In this document: positions 18,611 to 27,086 of the stretch, piece after piece | How positions within the stretch are numbered: the first letter of the stretch is position 1 | How the letters are laid out: the number at the start of each line of letters is the position of its first letter | Assembly (NCBI RefSeq): GCF_020884795.1 | Contig: NZ_BBZF01000013.1 | Span: 573,167 to 637,166, forward strand | Source of the DNA: Micromonospora okii | Lineage (GTDB): Bacteria; Actinomycetota; Actinomycetes; Mycobacteriales; Micromonosporaceae | DNA: 64,000 bases | Reading direction: 5' to 3' | Made by a program: the position numbers and the translations under genes | The notes under the pieces: model-generated | Seen by the model: only the letters and a program-made list of their open reading frames with translations | The model's database searches: none | What the model was told of the DNA's origin: nothing

Positions 18611-19284
18611 GGCTGCACCTCCAGGGCGTACCCGACGCCGTGCACGGTGCGGATCAGGTCCGCCCCGAGCTTGCGGCGCAGCGCCTTGACGTGGCTGTCG
18701 ACCGTCCGCGTGCCGGAGCCGTCGGCCCACCCCCACACGTCGGCGAGCAGCCGCTCGCGGGGCAGCACCGCGCGCGGCCGGCCCGCGAGGTGCACCAGCA
18801 GGTCGAACTCGGTGGGGGTCAGGCGCACCTCGACGCCGTCGCGCCACACCCGGCGCTCGGCCTGGTTGATCTCCACGTCGCCGACGGTGAGCGCGGCGGG
18901 CGCTGCCGCCGCCGCCCGTTCGACCCGGCGCAGCAGCACGTGCACCCGGGCGGCCAGCTCCCGCATCGAGAACGGCTTGGTGAGGTAGTCGTCCGCGCCG
19001 ACGGCCAGCCCGACGAGCAGGTCGGTCTCGTCGTCGCGGGCGGTGAGCATGAGGACCGGGACGGGCCGGTCGGCCTGGATGCGCCGGCACACCTCCAGGC
19101 CGTCGAAGCCGGGCAGCATCACGTCGAGCACGACGAGGTCGGGCTGGCACGCGCGGAACCGGGCCACCGCCGTCGGCCCGTCCCCGGCGATCTCCACGGC
19201 GAAGCCCTCGACCCGCAGCCGGGCGGCGACCGACTCGGCGATCGTCCGCTCGTCCTCGACCACCAGGATCCTGCGCTCCCTCAT
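18607..19284 (-). CDS. OmpR-family response regulator
   Basis: This 225-residue protein has a receiver domain (RRILVVEDERTIAESVA with the acidic pocket, LVVLDVMLPGFDG with the phospho-accepting Asp near residue 54, the LMLTARDDE switch Thr and the DYLTKPF lysine). A C-terminal winged-helix DNA-binding domain follows (VRLTPTEFDLLVHLAGRPRAVLPRERLL and TVDSHVKALRRKLG). The gene precedes and overlaps its cognate kinase gene. Its start ATG at 19284 faces the Uma2-like gene across about 160 bp, which contains DnaA-box-like repeats. Confidence 0.94.
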   Translation of the reverse strand: MRERRILVVEDERTIAESVAARLRVEGFAVEIAGDGPTAVARFRACQPDLVVLDVMLPGFDGLEVCRRIQADRPVPVLMLTARDDETDLLVGLAVGADDYLTKPFSMRELAARVHVLLRRVERAAAAAPAALTVGDVEINQAERRVWRDGVEVRLTPTEFDLLVHLAGRPRAVLPRERLLADVWGWADGSGTRTVDSHVKALRRKLGADLIRTVHGVGYALEVQP

Positions 19285-19340
19285 GGCAGGTGACTGTAGG
19301 CAGTGGCCGTGGAGATCGGTGGGGCGCGTTGTGAACAACC

Positions 19341-19369
19341 TGTGGAGAAACTCCACAGCCTGTGGATAA
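19341..19369. promoter_or_regulatory. DnaA-box-like repeats in a divergent promoter region
   Basis: TGTGGATAA at 19361-19369 is the exact complement of the classical DnaA box TTATCCACA. TGTGGAGAA at 19341-19349 differs from it by one base, and TGTGGAGAAACTCCACA (19341-19357) forms an inverted repeat. Further TGTGG words occur at 19374. All lie between the divergent response regulator and Uma2-type genes. Binding by DnaA or by the response regulator itself is inference. Confidence 0.5.
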
Positions 19370-19443
19370 CCCTGTGGGTAGGTCGATCGTTGTGCACCGA
19401 CACCCGAGGTGTGAGGGTGGACGGGTGGAGAGGAGGGGTGACG

Positions 19444-19995
19444 GTGACCAGCCCTGCCAAGCCGGGCCACGGCGACGCCTGGACGGTCGACGACCTCCAG
19501 GAGCTGCCCGAGGACGGCCAGACGTACGAGATCTTCGACGGGAGCCTGCTCGTGTCCCCCCACGCGGACGTCTTCCACGGTGCGGTCGCCAACCGGCTCC
19601 GCCGGGCGCTGGACCGGCAGGCCCCACCGGGCCTGCTCGTCGGGCAGGACATCGGGGTCAGCGCCAAGCGCTCGTCGTACTTCGTCCCGGATCTCTTCGT
19701 AGCCCGGGAGAGCGCCCTCGACCGTGGGGGTCCCGCCCTCCCGCCGGCCGACGTGCTGCTGGTGGTCGAGGTGGTCTCCCCGAGCAACGCCGGGCGCGAC
19801 CTCGTCCTCAAGCGGCACGAGTACGCCGTCGCGGGCATCCCGCTCTACTGGCTGGTCGAGCCGCGCAAACAGACCCTGACCGTGCTGGAGAACGTCGGCG
19901 GCGGCTACCGTGAGGCGGACGTCGTCCCCGTCGACGGCACCTACCGGGCCGACCGGCCGTTCCCGCTTGCGCTGTGCCTCGCCCACGTCTTCTGA
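19444..19995 (+). CDS. Uma2 family (DUF820) putative endonuclease
   Basis: This 183-residue protein of the Uma2/DUF820 family has a PD-(D/E)XK-like fold. Seen are YEIFDGSLLVSPHADVFHG, the YFVPDLFVA aspartate, LLVVEVVSPSN (the E-x-x-S-P-S hallmark) and LKRHEYAVAGIPLYWLVEP with the lysine. The family is greatly expanded in cyanobacteria and actinobacteria, and its cellular role is unresolved. GTG 19444 is chosen because AGGAGG lies about seven bases upstream; GTG 19438 would be too close to it. Confidence 0.85.
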   Translation: MTSPAKPGHGDAWTVDDLQELPEDGQTYEIFDGSLLVSPHADVFHGAVANRLRRALDRQAPPGLLVGQDIGVSAKRSSYFVPDLFVARESALDRGGPALPPADVLLVVEVVSPSNAGRDLVLKRHEYAVAGIPLYWLVEPRKQTLTVLENVGGGYREADVVPVDGTYRADRPFPLALCLAHVF

Positions 19996-20001
19996 CCGGC
20001 C

Positions 20002-20790
20002 TCAGCGGCTCCAGTCCTGCTTCGCGGCGCGGACCAGCTTGTCCTTCAGCTCCCGGGTGTGCCGCCGGCTCACCGGCAGCTCCGTGGCGTCGACCACCAC
20101 CACGTACCCGGAGTTGACCAGCCGCAGCTCGGCGATGAGCCGCAACTGCACCAGGTACGACCGGTGGATGCGGACGAACCCGGCGTCCGCCCAGCGCTCG
20201 GCGAGCGTGGCCAGCGACACCCGCACCAGGTGCGAGCCGTCGGCGGTGTGCAGGCGGGCGTAGTCGCCCTGCGCCTCCACCCAGCGCACCGCCGAGCGGG
20301 GCAGCATCCGGGTGCTGCCGGCCAGCTCGACCGGGATCGTCGGGTCCTCCTCGGCGCGGGCCAGGACCGCCGGGTGCGCCGGGACGACCCGGGAGCCGAT
20401 CACCCGGCGCAGCGACTCGGCCAGCCGCTCCGCCCGCACCGGCTTGCGCACGTAGTCCGTCGCGCCCAGGTCGAAGGCGTCCGCCGCGCCGTCGTCGTAC
20501 GCGGTGACGAAGACGATCGCCGGGGGCCGGGCGAAGCGGCGCAGCACCCGGGCCAGCTCCATGCCGTCCAGGCCGGGCATCCGGATGTCCAGGAAGACCA
20601 CGTCCACGTCGCCGTCGCGGAGCACCCGCAGCGCCTCGGTGGCGTCCCCGGCCGTGTGCAGGCGGGCCACCCGGGGGTCGACCCGCAGGTGGTACGCCAA
20701 CTCGTCCAGCGCCGGCGGCTCGTCGTCCACGGCGAGCACCCGCAGGAAGGCGCCGGTGGCCAGGCCGCCGGGGGTCGCGCCCTCGCTCAC
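20002..20790 (-). CDS. LytTR-family response regulator
   Basis: This 262-residue regulator has an N-terminal receiver domain (FLRVLAVDDEPPALDELAYHL, phosphoacceptor Asp in VVFLDIRMPGLDGMEL, the FVTAYDD switch and TDYVRKPV lysine). A C-terminal LytTR domain follows (VRWVEAQGDYARLHTADGSHLVRVSLATL, then FVRIHRSYLVQ and LPVSRRHTRELK). LytTR domains bind direct repeats through a beta-fold. GTG 20790 overlaps the kinase stop (GTGA). In Gram-positive bacteria LytS/LytT pairs often control transporters of small carboxylates; the symporters at 6.8 and 13.4 kb are plausible targets (inference). Confidence 0.92.
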   Translation of the reverse strand: MSEGATPGGLATGAFLRVLAVDDEPPALDELAYHLRVDPRVARLHTAGDATEALRVLRDGDVDVVFLDIRMPGLDGMELARVLRRFARPPAIVFVTAYDDGAADAFDLGATDYVRKPVRAERLAESLRRVIGSRVVPAHPAVLARAEEDPTIPVELAGSTRMLPRSAVRWVEAQGDYARLHTADGSHLVRVSLATLAERWADAGFVRIHRSYLVQLRLIAELRLVNSGYVVVVDATELPVSRRHTRELKDKLVRAAKQDWSR

Positions 20791-22010
20791 GAGCCGGCCC
20801 GTACGCCGGGGTGGAACTTCGGCACCCGCATGCTCACCTTCGTGCCCGAGCCGAGGCCCGTCTCCACGACCAGGCCGAACCGGTCCCCGAACGCCGAGCG
20901 GAGCCGCTCGTCGACGTTGGAGAGGCCGACGTGCTGGCCCGGGTCGTCGGCGGGGTCGCTGCCGGCGCCGGCCAGTTCGGCGATGCCGGCGGTCAGCGTG
21001 GTCGGGTCCATGCCCACTCCGTCGTCCTCCACGGTGATGTGGCACTCGGCGCCCGCGTCGCGGGCCTCGATGCTCACCATGCCGGTGCCGGGCTTGCGGG
21101 ACAACCCGTGCCGTACGGCGTTCTCCACCAGCGGCTGGAGGCAGAGGAACGGCAGGGTCACCGGCAGCACCTCCGGGGCGATCTGCAGGCGCACCTGGAG
21201 GCGGTCGCCGAACCGGGCCCGCTCGATGGTCAGGTAGTGGTCGATCGAGCGCAGCTCCTCGGCGAGCGTGGTGAACTCGCCGTGCGCCCGGAACGAGTAC
21301 CGGGTGAACTCGGCGAACTCCAGGATCAGCTCCCGGGCCCGCTCGGGGTCGGTGCGGACGAACGAGCCGATGGCCGTCAGCGCGTTGTAGATGAAGTGCG
21401 GGCTGATCTGGGCGCGCAGCGCGCGCACCTCGGCGCGGGCCAGCCGCTCCCGGGAGGCGTCCAGCTCGGCCAGGGCGAGCTGGTTGCCGGCCCAGTGCGC
21501 GGTCTCCAGGGTGGCCTGCACCAGCCCCGGCGCGGGCGGGCCGTCGGCGACCGCGACCAGCGCCCCGACCACCCGGTCGTCGGCGCGCAGCGGGGCGACC
21601 ACCGCGCCCCGGACCGGGCAGTCCACCCGGTCGCAGCTCAGCTCCGACTCGCCCAGCACGGTCGACCGCCCGCCGGACACCGCCCGGCGGGCCGCCGCGA
21701 CGAGCTGGTCGGCGTGGTGCGTGCCGCGCCCGTCGAGGGCGAGCAGCGCGTCCCGGTCCGTCAGGGCCAGCCCGGCCGCCCCGACCAGGGCCCGCAGGTG
21801 GCGTACGGCCTTCGCCGCGCCCGCCGCGCTCAGGCCGGCCCGCAGCGGCTCGGCGGCCAGCCCGGCGGTGTGCAGCACCTCGTAGGTGGCCCGCTGGGTG
21901 GCGGTGGCGATGCCCCGGCGGGCGCGCAGCCGGACCACCGCGTACAGGGCCGCGGCCAGCGCGGTCACCAGCGAGACCACGCCGACCACGGCGGAGACGT
22001 TGCCACCCAC
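20787..22010 (-). CDS. LytS-type sensor histidine kinase
   Basis: The 407-residue protein has one N-terminal helix (VVGVVSLVTALAAALYAVVRLRARR) and a GAF-like region containing a DCPVRGAVVAPLRADDRVVGALVAVAD phrase with two cysteines (SCDRVDCP). A His_kinase domain follows (LRAQISPHFIYNALTAIGSFV, phospho-His in SPHFIYNAL), then HATPase motifs LQPLVENAVRHGLSR and EDDGVGMDP...GLSNVDERLRSAFG. It is coupled by GTGA overlap to the LytTR regulator. GTG 22010 has an AGGA ten bases upstream. Confidence 0.9.
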   Translation of the reverse strand: MGGNVSAVVGVVSLVTALAAALYAVVRLRARRGIATATQRATYEVLHTAGLAAEPLRAGLSAAGAAKAVRHLRALVGAAGLALTDRDALLALDGRGTHHADQLVAAARRAVSGGRSTVLGESELSCDRVDCPVRGAVVAPLRADDRVVGALVAVADGPPAPGLVQATLETAHWAGNQLALAELDASRERLARAEVRALRAQISPHFIYNALTAIGSFVRTDPERARELILEFAEFTRYSFRAHGEFTTLAEELRSIDHYLTIERARFGDRLQVRLQIAPEVLPVTLPFLCLQPLVENAVRHGLSRKPGTGMVSIEARDAGAECHITVEDDGVGMDPTTLTAGIAELAGAGSDPADDPGQHVGLSNVDERLRSAFGDRFGLVVETGLGSGTKVSMRVPKFHPGVRAGS

Positions 22011-22043
22011 GCGGCGATCCTGCCGGGTGGGTGGGGCGCGGCG

Positions 22044-23627
22044 CTAGTACGCGCCCTTGCGGGCCAGCACCACGCCCACGGTGCGCCACAGGATGCTCAG
22101 GTCGTACGCGAGCGACCAGTTGTCGACGTAGTAGAGGTCGAGCCGGACCGCCTCGTCCCAGGAGAGGTCGGAGCGGCCGGAGACCTGCCACAGCCCGGTC
22201 ATGCCCGGCCGGACCAGCAGCCGGCGGCGCACGTCGCCGAGGAAGTCGCCGTCGTCGGCGGGCAGCGGGCGCGGCCCGACCAGCGACATCTCACCCCAGA
22301 GCACGTTGATCAACTGGGGCAGCTCGTCCAGCGAGGAGGCCCGCAGGAAGCGGCCCACCGGAAAGACCCGGGGGTCCTCCTTCATCTTGAACAGCATGCC
22401 GTCGGTCTCGTTCTGGTCGACCAGGCTGGCCAGCCGGTCCTCCGCGTCGACGTACATGGTGCGGAACTTCCACACCCGGAAGGTGCGCCCCTCGTGGCCG
22501 ACCCGGGGCTGGCGGAAGAAGACCGGACCGGGGTCGGAGAGCCGGATGGCGGCCCCGATGGCCAGGAAGACCGGGACGAGCAGCAGCAGGCCGAGGCCGG
22601 CGGCCACCCGGTCCATGAGGTTCTTCATCAGCAGCGCCGGGCCCGACAGGGTCGGCTCCTCGACGTGCAGCAGCGGCAGCCCCTCGATCGGGCGGATGTG
22701 CACCCGGGGGCCGGCGATGTCGGTGAGCTGCGGTGCGACGACCAGGTCGACGCCGGAGCCTTCGAGCAGCCAGGCCAGCCGGCGCAGCTCGCCCGGCTCG
22801 GAGCTGGCCGAGCCGCAGACCGCGATCGTGTCGCCGCCGACCTCCCGGACCAGCGCGAGGACGTCGCGGCCCGCGTACACCGGCACGGGGGTCTGGATGC
22901 CCCGGGCGGCGGCGTACCCGTCGGTGATGTGGATGGCCACCGGCACGAGGCCGGCGCCCGGGTTGCGGGTGACCGCCGTGTAGACCTCCAGGCACTCCGG
23001 CAGGGTGCCCACGAGCACCATCCGGTGCCCGGCCTGCCCGGCCCGGCGGCGGACGGCGTGCAGCGTGAACCGGGCGATCATCCGGCCCAGCAGGATCAGC
23101 AGCAGCGCCCCGAGCAGCGCGAAGCCGACCGTCCACCGGGAGAGCTGCGTCACGGTGGCGAAGGCGAGGAAGGAGACCGTCGCGGCGACCGCGACGCCGG
23201 CCCGGATCACCCGCTTGAACTCGTCCGGGCCCAGACCCAGGTACCGGCGGTCGTACGCCCGGTTGCCCCAGAGGATCACCACCCAGCCGAGCGGCAGCAG
23301 GCCGAAGGCGACCGTGTGGAACCAGGTGGGATTCTCCTTCACCCCGTAGAAGCCGGAGGCCGCCTGGTCGAAGATCTGGATGGCGAGGAAGCTGGCCAGC
23401 GCCGCCGCCGCGAAGTCGAGCAGCAGCAGGATGGTGGTGTACGGGCGGTGCCAGCGGGAGACCCGCCGACGGGCCCGCGCCCAGGCCGACCTGGGGACGC
23501 CGTTGTGTGTCGGCGGTGTCGGCGGCTGGATCTCGAAGCTGTCGACGTGCCGCACGTTATTGCTCCGGTATGTGTTGGTAACCGGGCGCTGGAGGCTTGT
23601 CGTCACCTCACCCATGTCCTCCCGCAT
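22044..23627 (-). CDS. Exopolysaccharide polyprenyl glycosylphosphotransferase (WcaJ/CpsE family)
   Basis: This 527-residue protein has four N-terminal membrane helices (for example TTILLLLDFAAAALASFLAIQIF), a CoA-binding-like central domain, a fifth hydrophobic segment (VAAGLGLLLLVPVFLAIGAAI) and a C-terminal bacterial sugar transferase domain. That domain shows FRVWKFRTMYVDAE, SSLDELPQLINVLWGEMSLVGPRP and VRPGMTGLWQVSGRSDLSW. It would initiate exopolysaccharide synthesis by placing a hexose-1-phosphate on undecaprenyl phosphate at the inner membrane face. The start at 23627 is uncertain: ATG 23615 has GGGAGG close by. A palindrome lies upstream. Confidence 0.9.
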   Translation of the reverse strand: MREDMGEVTTSLQRPVTNTYRSNNVRHVDSFEIQPPTPPTHNGVPRSAWARARRRVSRWHRPYTTILLLLDFAAAALASFLAIQIFDQAASGFYGVKENPTWFHTVAFGLLPLGWVVILWGNRAYDRRYLGLGPDEFKRVIRAGVAVAATVSFLAFATVTQLSRWTVGFALLGALLLILLGRMIARFTLHAVRRRAGQAGHRMVLVGTLPECLEVYTAVTRNPGAGLVPVAIHITDGYAAARGIQTPVPVYAGRDVLALVREVGGDTIAVCGSASSEPGELRRLAWLLEGSGVDLVVAPQLTDIAGPRVHIRPIEGLPLLHVEEPTLSGPALLMKNLMDRVAAGLGLLLLVPVFLAIGAAIRLSDPGPVFFRQPRVGHEGRTFRVWKFRTMYVDAEDRLASLVDQNETDGMLFKMKEDPRVFPVGRFLRASSLDELPQLINVLWGEMSLVGPRPLPADDGDFLGDVRRRLLVRPGMTGLWQVSGRSDLSWDEAVRLDLYYVDNWSLAYDLSILWRTVGVVLARKGAY

Positions 23628-23638
23628 GACGCGCGCCG

Positions 23639-23653
23639 CTCACTCGAAGTGAG
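23639..23653. promoter_or_regulatory. Short palindrome before the sugar transferase start
   Basis: CTCACTCGAAGTGAG is a perfect 6-bp inverted repeat with a 3-base centre, 12 bp upstream of the ATG at 23627. It could be an operator or an mRNA hairpin in the 5' leader. No regulator is assigned. Confidence 0.35.
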
Positions 23654-23879
23654 GGCCCGGGTCGCCCACCGTTCAGTTTCCCACGCGGGGATCGCACCGG
23701 ACGCAGACCCGAGAGACTTCGCGGCCGGCGTGCCGCCTGGGATCCGGCCGGCTCCACCTCAGGTGCGTAAGCCGGGGACCGGGCCACTATACCGATGGAT
23801 GGTGGGCCCGGTAGAGGCGCGGACCGGGAGGATCGGCGCTCCGGCGGCGATTCCGCTCCGTAACGACCTGTGGCGTCAC

Positions 23880-24740
23880 TCACCGTACCAATCGTGACAA
23901 CCGTCGGTCAGCTAGCGGCTTGCCGCCGGTCTGACAGGTCGGGCAGTACTGGAGGCTGGAGTCGGCGAACGACACCTCGCGGATCGCGTCGCCGCAGGTC
24001 GGGCAGGGCAGACCCGTCCGGGCGTGCACCGCGAGCCCCGAACGCTTCTCGCCCTTCAACTCCGCCGCCTTCTGTCCCAGTGACCGGGAAACGGCGTCGC
24101 CCAGCACCCGGCGGGTCGCCTCGTGCAGGGCTGCGATCTGATCGTCGGAGAGCCGGTCGGTGAGCGCGAACGGCGACAGCCTCGCCGCGTGCAGGATCTC
24201 GTCCGAGTACGCGTTCCCCACCCCGGCCAGCACCGCCTGGTCGGTCAGTACCCCCTTGACCTGCCCTCGCCGACTGCGGAGGCGCTCGGCGAAGGTGGCC
24301 GCGTCGACGGCGAGCGCGTCCGGCCCCAGCTTCGCCACCCCGGGCACCTCGGCCGGGTCCGCCACCAGGTACGCGGCCAGCTTCTTCTGGGTGCCCGCCT
24401 CGGTCAGGTCGAAGCCCGAGCCGTCGTCGAGCCGGACCCGCAGGGCGATCGGCCCCTTCGCCGGGCGCAACGGGACGGCGGAGGGGAACGACTCCCGGTA
24501 GTGCAGCCAGCCCGCCCGGGCCAGGTGCACCACCAGGTGCAGGTCGTCCCCGAGCAGCACGTCGAGGAACTTGCCGTGCCGCCGGGCGTCGGTCACCACG
24601 CGGCCCGACGCGGCGGCGGGCGGCGGGTCGTACGTCTTCAGGGCGCTGATCGCGGCCACCTCGACCCGGTCGACACGCCGTCCGACGGCGCGCTCCCGCA
24701 GGTAGCCGGCGAGCGCTTCCACCTCGGGAAGTTCGGGCAT
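23880..24740 (-). CDS. Fpg/Nei family DNA glycosylase
   Basis: This 286-residue bifunctional base-excision repair enzyme starts MPELPEVEALAGYL. The catalytic Pro-2 and Glu-3 fix the start at ATG 24740 rather than the in-frame TTG one codon earlier. Also seen are the catalytic lysine region DARRHGKFLDV, the helix-two-turn-helix VLAGVGNAYSDEILHAARLSPF, and a C-terminal zinc finger of two C-x2-C pairs (CPTCGDAI and CPTC). It removes oxidised purines or pyrimidines and nicks the abasic site. The window cannot decide Fpg versus Nei-like preference. It is divergent from the GT4 gene. Confidence 0.9.
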   Translation of the reverse strand: MPELPEVEALAGYLRERAVGRRVDRVEVAAISALKTYDPPPAAASGRVVTDARRHGKFLDVLLGDDLHLVVHLARAGWLHYRESFPSAVPLRPAKGPIALRVRLDDGSGFDLTEAGTQKKLAAYLVADPAEVPGVAKLGPDALAVDAATFAERLRSRRGQVKGVLTDQAVLAGVGNAYSDEILHAARLSPFALTDRLSDDQIAALHEATRRVLGDAVSRSLGQKAAELKGEKRSGLAVHARTGLPCPTCGDAIREVSFADSSLQYCPTCQTGGKPLADRRLSRLVR

Positions 24741-24820
24741 CAACCAACGGTAGCCTTTCGAACCGTGAGCGCGAGGAATGAGCTTGCGAGTCCCGCAGTC
24801 GCGAACGAAAGGGCAGCACT

Positions 24821-26071
24821 GTGAGAATCGTGGTGGCGCACAACCGGTACCGGGAAGCCCAGCCCTCCGGCGAGAACACGATCGTCGACGCGGAGATCGC
24901 CCAGCTCTCGGCGGCCGGGGTCGAGGTGCTGCCGTTCCTTCGCAGCTCCGACGAGATCCCGAGCATGCCGAAGTCCGCCAAGGCGCTGCTGCCCGTCTCG
25001 CCGATCTACGCCCCGCGCGCCCAGCAGGAGCTGAGCCGGCTGATCACCGAGCACCGGCCGGACGTGCTGCACCTGCACAACCCGTACCCGCTGCTCTCGC
25101 CCTGGGTGGTGCGGACCGCGCACAAGCACGGCGTGCCGGTGGTGCAGACGGTCCACAACTACCGGCAGGTCTGCTCCTCGGGGCTGTACTTCCGCGACGG
25201 CGTCATCTGCCAGGACTGCCGGGGCAGGGCGCTGGGCGTGCCGGCGATCGTGCACCGCTGCTACCGGGGGTCGCGGGTGCAGAGCGCGCTGATGGCCACC
25301 ACGCTCGCCGTGCACCGCCCCACCTGGAAGTCCGTGGACCGCTTCATCGCCCTGACCAGCGCCGTCGCCGACCACCTGCGCGACTACGGGGTGCCGGACG
25401 ACCGGATCGTGGTCAAGCCCAACGGCATCCCCGACCCGGGCACGCCCGCCCCGCTCGGCGACGGCTTCCTCTACATGGCCCGGCTCTCCCCCGAGAAGGG
25501 GCTGGGCCTGTTGCTGGACGCCTGGCGGCGGCACCCCGACGGCTCGCTCGGCCCGCTGCGCATCGCCGGGGACGGCGAACTGCGCCACCTGGCCGAGGCC
25601 GCCGCCGCCGAGCGCGCCGACGTGACGTACCTCGGGCCGCTGGACCGCGCCGGGGTGCGCGCGGCGGTCGAGGCCAGCGCGGTGATCATCGCAGCCTCTA
25701 CCTGGCACGACGTGCTGCCGACGGTGATCCTGGAGGCGATGGCGAGCGGGCGGCCGGTGCTCGGCACCGCGCTCGGCGGCATTCCGTACCTGGTCGGCGC
25801 GGACGCCCCCCGCGAGCCCGCCGGCACCGGCCCGGCCGCCGTCGCCACCGCTGTGCCCGGGGTCGGCCCCGTCCCGCTGCCGCACGGGGTGCAGGCGGGC
25901 GAGGCGGGCTGGGTGGTGGCCCCGGAGCCGGCGGCGATGGCCGCCGCGCTGCCGGTGGCGCGGGCGGGTGCGGCGGGGGTGGCCCCGGCGGCCCGGGCGC
26001 GGTACGAGCGCACGTTCCATCCGGACGTGGTCACGAAGCGCCTGATCGACGTGTACGCCTCGCTCGGCTGA
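24821..26071 (+). CDS. GT4-family glycosyltransferase
   Basis: This 416-residue GT-B glycosyltransferase has an N-terminal domain with a HNRYREAQPSGEN segment and DVLHLHNPYPLLSP, and a C-terminal donor-binding domain with LYMARLSPEKGLGLLLDAW, LRIAGDGELR and the E-x7-E motif in PTVILEAMASGRPVLGT. Residues around 115-145 hold four cysteines (QVCSSGL, ICQDCRG, HRCYRG), a feature of a GT4 subset in capsule and exopolysaccharide loci. GTG 24821 follows AAAGGG. With the sugar transferase nearby it likely extends a surface polysaccharide. Confidence 0.88.
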   Translation: MRIVVAHNRYREAQPSGENTIVDAEIAQLSAAGVEVLPFLRSSDEIPSMPKSAKALLPVSPIYAPRAQQELSRLITEHRPDVLHLHNPYPLLSPWVVRTAHKHGVPVVQTVHNYRQVCSSGLYFRDGVICQDCRGRALGVPAIVHRCYRGSRVQSALMATTLAVHRPTWKSVDRFIALTSAVADHLRDYGVPDDRIVVKPNGIPDPGTPAPLGDGFLYMARLSPEKGLGLLLDAWRRHPDGSLGPLRIAGDGELRHLAEAAAAERADVTYLGPLDRAGVRAAVEASAVIIAASTWHDVLPTVILEAMASGRPVLGTALGGIPYLVGADAPREPAGTGPAAVATAVPGVGPVPLPHGVQAGEAGWVVAPEPAAMAAALPVARAGAAGVAPAARARYERTFHPDVVTKRLIDVYASLG

Positions 26072-26160
26072 CCGGCCCGCGCCCGCGAGCCCCTGAAAAG
26101 GGAATCGTGGAGCTTCTTGTAGGTACAATGATGGCGTTGTCGGCACAAGGGAGGCGTGGT

Positions 26161-26445
26161 GTGAGCACCGTGTCCGTGCGCGAGTTCTCCTACAATCCCA
26201 GCGCGATGTTCGCCCGAGTGGAGCGCGGCGAGACGATCGAGGTGACGAGGCACGGCAGCGTGATCGCCGTGCTGTTGCCGGGTTCGGGGACGCTCGGCAG
26301 ATACTCGTCCCTGGTAGCCAAAGGCGTGATCCGCCTCAAGGCGACCACGACGAGCGACATCGACCGGCTACCCCGTTACGACGTACCGCCTGATGTGTCG
26401 CCCCTCGATCTGCTGCTGGCTGAGCGCGAGGACGATGAGCGGTGA
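26161..26445 (+). CDS. Type II antitoxin, Phd/YefM-like
   Basis: This 94-residue protein opens STVSVREFSYNPSAMFARVERGETIEVTRHGSVIAVLLP, the prevent-host-death fold: an N-terminal DNA-binding/dimerisation domain with V-x-E-x-x...G-x-x-V-x-V-T-R-x-G. An acidic C-terminal tail (LLAEREDDER) would wrap the toxin. GTG 26161 has GGGAGG six bases upstream. Its stop overlaps the VapC start (GTGA). A TACAAT at 26124-26129 is a possible -10 element. It would autorepress the operon together with the toxin. Confidence 0.85.
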   Translation: MSTVSVREFSYNPSAMFARVERGETIEVTRHGSVIAVLLPGSGTLGRYSSLVAKGVIRLKATTTSDIDRLPRYDVPPDVSPLDLLLAEREDDER

Positions 26446-26834
26446 TCTACCTCGACTCGTCCGCCTTGATTACGCTGCTCTCCGGACGCACCTACGCCAC
26501 CGAGCTGCGGGATTTCCTGGAAGACCGGGCTGGTGTGCCGATGGCGGTCAGCTCCGTGGGATTCGTCGAGACGGTGCGCACCCTCGACCGGATCGGCGAC
26601 TATCCGGACGCCATGCAGATGTTGGCCCGGAACTTCACCGAGATCCTGTTGACCGAGGAAGTCCGGGACTTGGCGGCGGCTCTCCCTGCCGGCATCCGGA
26701 CGTTGGACGCGCTGCACGTGGCGAGCGCCCAGGTTATCGGTGACGCGCTCGACGTGCTGGTCACGTACGACAAGCGGATGGCGGACATCGCTGCCTCGGT
26801 GGGCTTGCCGGTCGTGGCTCCTGGGACCGACTAG
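26442..26834 (+). CDS. vapC: PIN-domain toxin (VapC family)
   Basis: This 130-residue PIN-domain ribonuclease begins MIYLDSSALITLL, with the first catalytic Asp. The conserved Glu is in VGFVETVRTL, and TLDALHVASAQ plus LVTYDKRMADIAA carry the remaining metal-binding aspartates, so all four acidic residues are present and the toxin looks active. The start overlaps the antitoxin stop. Likely target: tRNA or rRNA (family knowledge). Its 3' end abuts a truncated, oppositely oriented PIN gene. Confidence 0.92.
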   Translation: MIYLDSSALITLLSGRTYATELRDFLEDRAGVPMAVSSVGFVETVRTLDRIGDYPDAMQMLARNFTEILLTEEVRDLAAALPAGIRTLDALHVASAQVIGDALDVLVTYDKRMADIAASVGLPVVAPGTD

Positions 26835-26892
26835 CGCCCCGACCAGGCAGGATGGCCGACGCGACGTCGGTGTCCAGGACTACCAGGCTCAC
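26833..26892 (-). pseudogene. Remnant of a second PIN-domain toxin gene (about 20 codons)
   Basis: On the minus strand, GTG 26892 overlaps the stop of the small gene at 26889 (GTGA) and reads VSLVVLDTDVASAILPGRGAS. This is the first beta strand and catalytic aspartate of a PIN toxin. Similarity then stops abruptly where the sequence becomes the antisense of the intact vapC end. The arrangement looks like a toxin gene cut off by deletion or rearrangement, leaving its antitoxin-like partner. Confidence 0.6.
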
Positions 26893-27086
26893 GCGGCGCC
26901 GGCCCGTCGGGAGGCGTACAGGTCGGCGAGGAAGTCGTCCAGCTCGTCGTCGGACTCGAACAGGTCCGGCCGGGCGAGGTCGTCAACGGAGGCGACTGGC
27001 CGGACACCCTGACGACGAACCAGATCCCCAGCCGACACGTGCTCGGCGGTCGGCCACTCAGGCAACTGTTCGGTGCTCGACGTCAC
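26889..27086 (-). CDS. Small antitoxin-like protein (65 residues), probably orphaned
   Basis: The protein begins MTSSTEQLPEWPTAEHVSAG and ends RPVASVDDLARPDLFESDDELDDFLADLYASRRAGAA. The acidic SDDELDDFLADLY helix with a basic tail resembles small proteins encoded immediately before PIN toxins in actinobacteria. Directly downstream, with a GTGA overlap, lies only the first 20 codons of a PIN domain. I infer an antitoxin whose toxin is lost. No DNA-binding domain is obvious. Confidence 0.65.
   Translation of the reverse strand: MTSSTEQLPEWPTAEHVSAGDLVRRQGVRPVASVDDLARPDLFESDDELDDFLADLYASRRAGAA

Noticed and set aside
20811..23897. Very long plus-strand open frame of more than 1000 codons
   Set aside because: It is antisense to the LytS kinase and the sugar transferase, both with clear family motifs; long antisense frames are common at this GC content.
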